A DNA stretch of 20,955 bases, taken from the NCBI GenBank assembly GCA_965368585.1, contig CBDUNM010000086.1, positions 1-20,955 of the forward strand. Reading direction: 5' to 3'. Below, piece after piece: positions 17,001 through 20,955 of this stretch. The translations under genes and the position numbers were made by a program. Origin of the DNA: JARRQB01 sp965368585. GTDB taxonomy: Bacteria; Pseudomonadota; Gammaproteobacteria; Chromatiales; Chromatiaceae. How positions within the stretch are numbered: the stretch's first letter is position 1; every line of letters starts with the position of its first letter. The notes under the pieces are model-generated. The model worked only from the letters and a program-made list of their open reading frames with translations. It did no database searches and was not told where the DNA came from.

Positions 17001-18269
17001 TTGCGGGCAAACCCGGTCGCCTCGGTCGAGCCTTTCCATCTGCGCGACCGTTCAAGACAATCGAGCGCGGGCGATGCGGCTACGCTTTGGATCCCCCCTA
17101 TGCACGAGGCCGCGCCGACGCTGGCGGCCGCCGCGCTGCGCAGCGTGGGAATCAAGGCGCGCGCACTGCCCGCGGAAGACGCGCAGTCCTTCGCCAGGGG
17201 GCGCTGCCACACGCGCGGCGGCGAATGCCTGCCCTGCCCAGCGACGCTGGGGACCTACCTGAAAACCGTGGAACACGAGGGAGGTGATCCGGGACGGCAC
17301 GCGCTGTTCATGCCCACCGCGGAAGGACCGTGCCGCTTTGGTCAGTACTGCACGCTCGATCGCGTGATCCTGGAGGAACTGGGCTGGAACACGGTCAACA
17401 TCCTGTCCTGGTCGTCCAGCGACACATACGCGGGCTTGTCGCGCAGTGGTCGCCGACGGTTCTGGACCGCATTGGTGCTCGGGGATCTGCTGTTCAAGCT
17501 GCGCTGCCGAGTCGCGCCCTACGAGCGTGAGCCGGGACAAGCCGACGCAACCTTCGTAGACGCTACCGCGCGGTTGGCGCAAGGACTCGCGCAGGCACGC
17601 CCACTGCGGCCCCTGATGCGCGGCGTGGTCAGCGCCTTCGAGCGCATTCCGCAGCGGCGCCGCGAAGCCAAGCCCCTGGTCGGTATTGTCGGCGAGATCT
17701 ACGTGCGGCAGAACCGCTTCGCCAACCAGGAACTGGTGCGAACCATAGAACGCAACGGCGGCGAGGCGTGGCTCGCGCCGCTCACCGAGTGGGTACTCTA
17801 CATCGGTTATCTCCACGCGCAAGGACTCGGGAACGCATCGCACCGACCATGGCGCCGGCTGAACGCACGCTTGCGCAACGGTTTTCTGGCGCAGGACGAG
17901 CGCCGCTGGACCCAACTCGGCGGTTCGTTGCTTGTCGGGCGCCATGAGCCCGATATCCGGCGCGTGTTGCGGGCAGGCGCGCAATTCGTGCCGCATGACT
18001 TCGTCGGTGAGACCATACTCACCCTTGGAAGGGCGATGATTTTCGCGCGCGAGGGTGCGTCCATGGTAGTCAACTGCGCCCCCTTTGGCTGCATGCCCGG
18101 GGCAATGACCACCGGCATCCTGCAGCAAGCGGAAACCGAAACCGGCGTGCCCATGATCAGCCTGACCTACGACGGCGAGCAGCTTGGCGTCAACGACAGA
18201 ATAGTCACCTATCTCACGAATCTGCGCCGCCGCGACGCGGCTGTTTCGTCGCGGGAAAGGCAAGACTGA
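14019..18269 (+). CDS. Giant acyl-CoA dehydratase activase-related protein (two BadF/HgdC domains + HgdB-like regions)
   Basis: This 1416-aa protein has a GGGGGAG SD 7 nt before its ATG. It has two BadF/BadG/BcrA/HgdC-type domains, at about residues 12-260 and 326-585. The second has intact ASKHA nucleotide motifs (GVDIGSTSTKAVMID, FEIGGQDAKYM, FQGATARNKALV) and the first degenerate ones (GLDAGALFLHAVLID, IDAGGSSLALI). Each has the CAAGTGSF cysteine plus a second cysteine 38 residues on (Cys133/171; Cys453/491), the ligands that in HgdC dimers hold one [4Fe-4S] cluster. A Cys-rich knot (610, 613, 617, 636) leads into DUF2229/HgdB-like regions with GGECLPCPATLG, GPCRFGQYC and NCAPFGCMPG. Related proteins couple ATP hydrolysis to low-potential electron transfer. 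The substrate here is unknown, and no dehydratase partner genes lie nearby. Long fused relatives are known. Confidence 0.92.
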   Translation: MLIADAGHADSFRLGLDAGALFLHAVLIDRHDRVVAREDVSHRGEVLASARDLLSAWSATHAIDAAGVVGSNAKPITDALGLSPGEQIDATLRGLRAQLPGARQIIDAGGSSLALIRLHADGTFAGYQANTLCAAGTGSFLDEQAQRLGIRYADMSDLPIITDPPDIAARCAVFAKSDLIHRQQEGHGRAQCWSGLCRGLARTIVMTLYKGRVAEPPVALLGGVARNPAVVLALQEELGVQLRVPMQPQSCTAHGAALAAQPLPGGVNIQTLAPGNRFEIATGRRPALRLMRSRFPSFKTNESWVDAQGNEIRVHAWPGGARLRVWLGVDIGSTSTKAVMIDERAQVVVDLYRRTAGDPIAATRHLLLAIRDLAQARSAEFEVRGVGTTGSGRKLVGAILGADRVCNEITAHLAGAMRVDPSVDTIFEIGGQDAKYMSVKYGRMHAANMNYVCAAGTGSFVEELARKLGFDLATLGDQLLGVRPPVTSDRCTVFMEQDVRRLLHQGFSRREVMGSVVYSVVQNYLNRVVGRRPRSRQRILFQGATARNKALVAAFEQLLDVEVVVSPLCHVMGAWGVALLTRERMASTAVTAFRGFDRMQAGLQLKTHTCTLCSNRCAITSARVGDADTPVSWGYLCDRDSREKGIKPNPGFGAVKARNRLWKTAGRLRLPAGPEIAIPRTLLTWQYAPFWRRLLGELGYRLRLSGPTSNETIHAAADWVGADYCFPVKLAHGHFRQLLNEPPPLGVAGTDARLLLPFMISERESSTDGHTARAWFCPYHIGLPAMLDTAARLRGADVSKILRATIDLRWDADAAAQRLHRDLGKSLDRTRTEFRRAWTKARESQRRFELDALQVGRNWLERIRTDPTPAVVVMARPYTLYDAGANLALPEKLARLGFSVVPMDLLPLEDEPLGPEFGNMFWNFGRRILAAARYVARTPGVYALGLTNFGCGPDSFVWTYVEKLMGEKPMLVLELDEHGADAGYMTRLEAFADVLRANPVASVEPFHLRDRSRQSSAGDAATLWIPPMHEAAPTLAAAALRSVGIKARALPAEDAQSFARGRCHTRGGECLPCPATLGTYLKTVEHEGGDPGRHALFMPTAEGPCRFGQYCTLDRVILEELGWNTVNILSWSSSDTYAGLSRSGRRRFWTALVLGDLLFKLRCRVAPYEREPGQADATFVDATARLAQGLAQARPLRPLMRGVVSAFERIPQRRREAKPLVGIVGEIYVRQNRFANQELVRTIERNGGEAWLAPLTEWVLYIGYLHAQGLGNASHRPWRRLNARLRNGFLAQDERRWTQLGGSLLVGRHEPDIRRVLRAGAQFVPHDFVGETILTLGRAMIFAREGASMVVNCAPFGCMPGAMTTGILQQAETETGVPMISLTYDGEQLGVNDRIVTYLTNLRRRDAAVSSRERQD

Positions 18270-18641
18270 CATCCGCACCGATAGACGGCATCCATGCGGG
18301 CGGCGGCACCGCAGCAACGCAATTTCACTAACCGCACACGGTCCTCCTAACAGCGGTGTCTGAAGAGTCGCGCCTAAATGGTTGGCAACGCGCCCACCCG
18401 GCCCTTGCGACACACAATACGAAGGGGAATACTTATCCGTAGGAATGGATCTAGCACGCGCACAGTGTACGCAAGGTTGCTCTCAGATCCGTGGTTCGCC
18501 CGTGAGAGAGAAGGCGCGGCGGTTCAACTACAACCGGCGGTTTCGAATCACGAACCGCGGCTTGCTGCGACCGGGCAGATGTTCTCACGGGGCCGCCACC
18601 GTCCTTGAGCCGGACGGGATGAACGGAACGGAGGCCCCGCG
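18270..18641. other. 372-bp intergenic region before the Cys-rich gene
   Basis: No credible gene was seen; open frames here are Arg/Gly-rich chance translations. A hairpin is possible at 18537-18558 (GCGGTTTCG / CGAACCGC, one bulged T, 5-nt loop AATCA), about 85 nt before the start codon of the next gene; it lacks a T-run. The segment 18415-18450 (ACAATACGAAGGGGAATACTTATCC region) is AT-richer and could hold the promoter. An excellent GGAGG SD lies 7 nt before the ATG at 18642. Confidence 0.4.
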
Positions 18642-19508
18642 ATGAAAAACCCTATCAAGGAATTCGGGATATTCCCCTCAATACTCGCCGTCGTTGCGAT
18701 TTTCGTTGGCTCGACCGCGATTTTCAACTGCAACGAGCATGATCTGTGCATCAACGTCGGCGCCGACTGCTCCAGTGCGGAAGCTGAATGCTGTGAAGGC
18801 TTGACCTGCGAGGGCGGACGTTGCTGCGTGCCGACCGGCGACACCCTAGCGGCTTCCGCCGACCCCGCGGAGTGCTGTTCCGGTGAGACGGACACCCGAC
18901 CCGACGGAACCACGCGTTTTTGTTGCGCCACCGAAGGCGAGCATACCGAGAGCGGAAACTGCTGCAACGACCTGTACTGGGGCGGCACCGACGGGACCTG
19001 CTATGGCTGCGTCGAGGCGGGTGAAGATATCCCCTTTATCGGCGTACCCTGCTGCGACGCCGGCGCGATCCTGGTCGGCGACACCTGTACCACCTGCCCC
19101 TGCGGCTGGACTTACCCCCCGGGCGGAATCACCCACGAAACGGGCGAGGGTCCGGTGTGCAACTGCCTGGACACTACATCGATCCCCGTCCCGGAAGAAA
19201 TTCCGCCCGGCGATTGCGTCGACTGCACCCGCCCGGGAGAAACCACGGCCGAGGGTGACTGTCGGCAGATCCTCGTTCTGACGCGCGACTACTGCCCGCC
19301 CGACGATCCCGACGACGTCTGTCTGCTCGTTACGGTGATCGCCAGCTCGGAAGAGTCGCTGATGGCCTGCGCCGCCTCGCGCGCGAGGGATACCGGCTTT
19401 ACCTCCGGTAACATCATCTTCCGCCCGCTGCGCGACGACGAATTCGTAATGCCGATGCATCCCGAAGCCGAGGCAGATATATGCGCGCATATCTGCGGGG
19501 CGCCGTAG
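18642..19508 (+). CDS. Secreted cysteine-rich protein with knottin-like cysteine spacing
   Basis: This 288-aa protein has a strong GGAGG SD. Residues 8-28 are a hydrophobic signal peptide or anchor. The mature part has 31 Cys, including six CysCys pairs (50-51, 61-62, 78-79, 94-95, 107-108, 137-138). The first block, Cys36-x6-Cys43-x6-CysCys50/51-x4-Cys56-x4-Cys61, has the C-C-CC-C-C order and spacing of inhibitor-cystine-knot domains, and also resembles the CCxGLxCxxGxC modules found in some bacterial secreted proteins. Further Cys-pair blocks repeat loosely to residue 154, then a Pro/Gly/acid-rich stretch. The last 80 residues have fewer Cys but end DICAHICGAP. The protein is very acidic. 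So many Cys imply disulfide formation outside the cytosol. The position before Cys30 is not a lipobox. No family was recognised with confidence, and function is unknown. Confidence 0.75.
   Translation: MKNPIKEFGIFPSILAVVAIFVGSTAIFNCNEHDLCINVGADCSSAEAECCEGLTCEGGRCCVPTGDTLAASADPAECCSGETDTRPDGTTRFCCATEGEHTESGNCCNDLYWGGTDGTCYGCVEAGEDIPFIGVPCCDAGAILVGDTCTTCPCGWTYPPGGITHETGEGPVCNCLDTTSIPVPEEIPPGDCVDCTRPGETTAEGDCRQILVLTRDYCPPDDPDDVCLLVTVIASSEESLMACAASRARDTGFTSGNIIFRPLRDDEFVMPMHPEAEADICAHICGAP
19473..19496. repeat. Palindrome at the 3' end of the Cys-rich gene
   Basis: The arms GCAGATAT (19473-19480) and ATATCTGC (19489-19496) are perfect 8-bp complements around ATGCGCGC. They lie inside the last codons, 9 nt before the stop codon. 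No T-run follows, so this is not a classical terminator; it could protect the mRNA 3' end or be chance. Confidence 0.4.
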
Positions 19509-19711
19509 AGTGCATCACATCTAGAATCGTCGGTTCGGACATCGCGACATGCTTCACCCAGCCGGGGATCAGATAATCGGGCGGAAGTAGTCGCTCGACA
19601 CAAGTCTTTGAGCGCGGTTGTGTCCAAAAAGTGACCGCGGTTGGCGCGTAGCGGATCCGCCGACCGCATGGCGCGGACCGATTCGACCTCAAGGGACCGA
19701 GGCGACGGTCA
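19509..19711. other. 203-bp convergent intergenic region
   Basis: This lies between the rightward Cys-rich gene and the leftward small secreted-protein gene. No clear bidirectional terminator, RNA gene or open frame with support was seen. Confidence 0.4.
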
Positions 19712-20143
19712 CTACCAACTATAACTGAAGTTCAAGAACAGGCTGCGATCCCGTTCAGTCGCGTCGTTCAGCTGCAAGCTCATCATCTTGTTCAGCCGTA
19801 TCTTCGGGTCACCCGCGGCAAGACTGGCTGCGGTACTGACCACGGCCATCTTGCCTGCGGACACGCCCAACGAAGCAAGGGTGTCCTCGAGTAGGTCGAG
19901 TACCACGCGCTGGTTGTGGCGGCTCGCCGCCCGATACTGCGCGGGCGACATGTGCGGATCTGTCGTTCGCCACTGGTCGTGCGGCGTCTCGAGCGACGTG
20001 CCCGCGGAGTAACTTTCGACTTCCGCGCAGACGGTTGAGCAGGCAGCCAAGAATACGGCGAGACCAAACTTCGATGTAGTTGTCGTGCCGCACGGCCTGC
20101 GGCTTTCTCCGCCACCAGGGTGCGGGCGAGACGGACCATTCAT
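19712..20143 (-). CDS. Small secreted protein with beta-strand-like aromatic C-terminus
   Basis: From the ATG at 20143 (GGAG 7 nt upstream) the product is 143 aa; an alternative ATG 7 codons further up is possible. A long polar leader precedes a hydrophobic segment (KFGLAVFLAACSTVCA), probably cleaved before EVESYSAG. The mature 100 residues contain SPAQYRAASRHNQRVVLDLLEDTLASLG (helical) and SAGKMAVVSTAASLAAGDPKIRLNKMMSLQLNDATERDRSLFLNFSYSW. The very end alternates Leu-x-Leu-x-Phe-x-Tyr-x-Trp, with Trp last, which is the pattern of the C-terminal beta-strand of outer-membrane proteins, though the protein is short for a barrel. No family was assigned. The composition and clear signal make it more likely real than not. 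Confidence 0.55.
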   Translation of the reverse strand: MNGPSRPHPGGGESRRPCGTTTTSKFGLAVFLAACSTVCAEVESYSAGTSLETPHDQWRTTDPHMSPAQYRAASRHNQRVVLDLLEDTLASLGVSAGKMAVVSTAASLAAGDPKIRLNKMMSLQLNDATERDRSLFLNFSYSW

Positions 20144-20164
20144 CAGCCCTCTCCAGTTGCTCAA

Positions 20165-20721
20165 TGACCGACGTCAGGGTTAGGGACCGACTTTATTCGG
20201 GCCTCACCTCGCGCCGCCTCTGACGCCAAAGCATATTGCGTGCCCGACAAGGCGCCGGGATTGCGTTTCAAACAGTTACAGCGCATTCAAGGGGACTCCA
20301 AAATCGGTGACAGTGAAAACTCTGTCATTTGTAAAATATTTCGACACACCCTTGTTCAACCTCTACAAAACCAGATTCTCTTTTATTCGTGGAGTCGTTT
20401 GGGCCAGACCAACTTCAACGCGTTGAAGATTTATGGCCGACTCCAACTCTCGAATGGGTGGCATGTCAAACTTCCAGTCCGACACCCAGCCGAATGGCAA
20501 CTGGCTTGAAGCGTCCCTTTGTCGGTTCGGATACTCAACGTCCTAAGCGCCTCACTCGCCTCGATTGCTGGGAAAAACGCACTGCTCCATGCCATCGGCT
20601 TGTCTGCAGGCAGCACCTTCCAAGAAGCAATTGCGCTTGCAGCCAAGGCAACGTATGGCGCAAAGAACGTAATCAACTTGGTGTTCAATTCAGAACCTCC
20701 AACCCTCGAGGAAAAGCGGCC
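20165..20721. other. Gene-poor, AT-richer stretch next to element copy 2
   Basis: Base composition changes here (for example TAAAATATTTCG, CTCTTTTATTCG) compared with the GC-rich genes around it. A 6-bp hairpin TGACAG/CTGTCA occurs at 20308-20313 and 20322-20327. One plus-strand frame is broken by a TGA at 20507-20509 but open on both sides; its downstream half reads ALLHAIGLSAGSTFQEAIALAAKATYGAKNVINLVFNSEPPTLEEKRP, which could be a gene remnant. No start signal or family was recognised. The leftward gene at 20143 needs a promoter in the left part of this stretch. Confidence 0.4.
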
Positions 20722-20955
20722 TAGCCTGCATGTTGCACCAGTATCCGGGATGATCGCGCCGGCCAAGTGCGTTTGGACGCCGCCCTGGAGGGAAAACCAT
20801 AGCCGTAGCTATGGTTTGAGTGAAGGGCAAGTCCAAGCGTGCCTGGACAAGCGAGGGCCCGGATAGATCGGGGACGGGGGACAAACTGTACTTTCGAGAG
20901 TGCGCCCCGAACAGGACTTGCGCCGCATCCCTGCTGATTCATTCGCGCCCGTCCC
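20722..20955. mobile_element. MITE-like element, copy 2 (truncated by the window edge)
   Basis: The element starts with terminal repeat TAGCCTGCATGTTGCACCAG (20722-20741), then the 124-bp module (20742-20865) in the opposite direction to copy 1, with 7 differences in 124. The 95-bp module follows (from 20866) in the same plus-strand direction as in copy 1. The last five bases of the module's 13-bp end, and the right terminal repeat, fall outside the window. If complete, the element should end about 27 bases beyond the edge. Confidence 0.8.
20794..20817. repeat. 10-bp perfect hairpin inside the element's 124-bp module
   Basis: AAACCATAGC and GCTATGGTTT flank a CGTA loop. The matching place in copy 1 (9582-9605) has the same layout but two A-C mismatches in the stem. 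Confidence 0.75.

Noticed and set aside
17052..18413. 453-codon open frame on the minus strand
   Set aside because: It is antisense to the activase fusion, with low-complexity Arg/Gly/Ala-rich translation.
20308..20327. TGACAG/CTGTCA hairpin as a terminator
   Set aside because: The stem is only 6 bp with an 8-nt loop and a poor T-tract, and there is no gene end immediately upstream.
20690..20942. Short open frames across the element copies as proteins
   Set aside because: They run over terminal repeats and module junctions. The flipped module changes their reading in the other copy, and differences do not favour synonymous sites.
1..20955. CRISPR array, tRNA or rRNA genes
   Set aside because: No regularly spaced direct repeats, and no cloverleaf or conserved rRNA sequence, were seen on either strand by eye.

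Overview
The window is GC-rich chromosomal DNA, densely coding with high-GC codon use. Its protein architectures suggest a gammaproteobacterium, probably an environmental or marine/sulfur-cycle lineage: a TVP38/TMEM64-mercuric-reductase-like fusion, a GNAT-nitrilase fusion, a DUF3047 protein and a chalcone-isomerase-like periplasmic protein. This assignment is inference from gene content. I saw no rRNA, tRNA or CRISPR.

Layout. Bases 1-3509 are read rightward: the end of a chalcone-isomerase-like gene, a polytopic membrane permease, then a two-gene unit of a peptidoglycan-binding/CHAP-type hydrolase overlapping a lipoprotein gene by ATGA. Bases 3597-9363 are read leftward: an esterase-like lipoprotein (upstream), the GNAT-nitrilase fusion, the TVP38-flavoprotein fusion and a DUF3047 secreted protein. 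The last two overlap by 8 bases. A 261-bp mobile-looking element (9417-9677) separates this run from another leftward gene, a ZIP-type transporter split by two cyclic-nucleotide-binding-like domains. A DUF389 membrane protein follows, also leftward. Bases 13264-18269 hold a rightward pair: an Lgt-like integral membrane protein, then 2 nt later a 1416-aa protein with two BadF/HgdC-type activase domains and HgdB-like C-terminal regions. The right end has a secreted protein with 31 cysteines, a small secreted protein on the minus strand, a gene-poor AT-richer stretch, and a second copy of the 261-bp element cut by the window edge.

Most notable finding. The two copies of the small element (about 94% identical) are built from two modules, each bounded by its own short inverted repeat: a 95-bp module with 13-bp perfect ends and a 124-bp module with 8-bp perfect ends. 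Both sit inside 20-bp terminal inverted repeats. The 95-bp module lies in opposite orientation relative to the 124-bp module in the two copies. This is what an invertible or orientation-shuffled non-autonomous element would look like. In copy 1 the terminal repeat also supplies the stop codon of the ZIP-like gene.

Other points of interest are the activase fusion, whose first ATPase repeat has lost its nucleotide-binding motifs but kept its cluster cysteines; the ZIP protein, whose sensor domains lack the canonical cNMP-binding residues; the Lgt paralogue without canonical catalytic residues; and the secreted cysteine-rich protein with knottin-like cysteine spacing.
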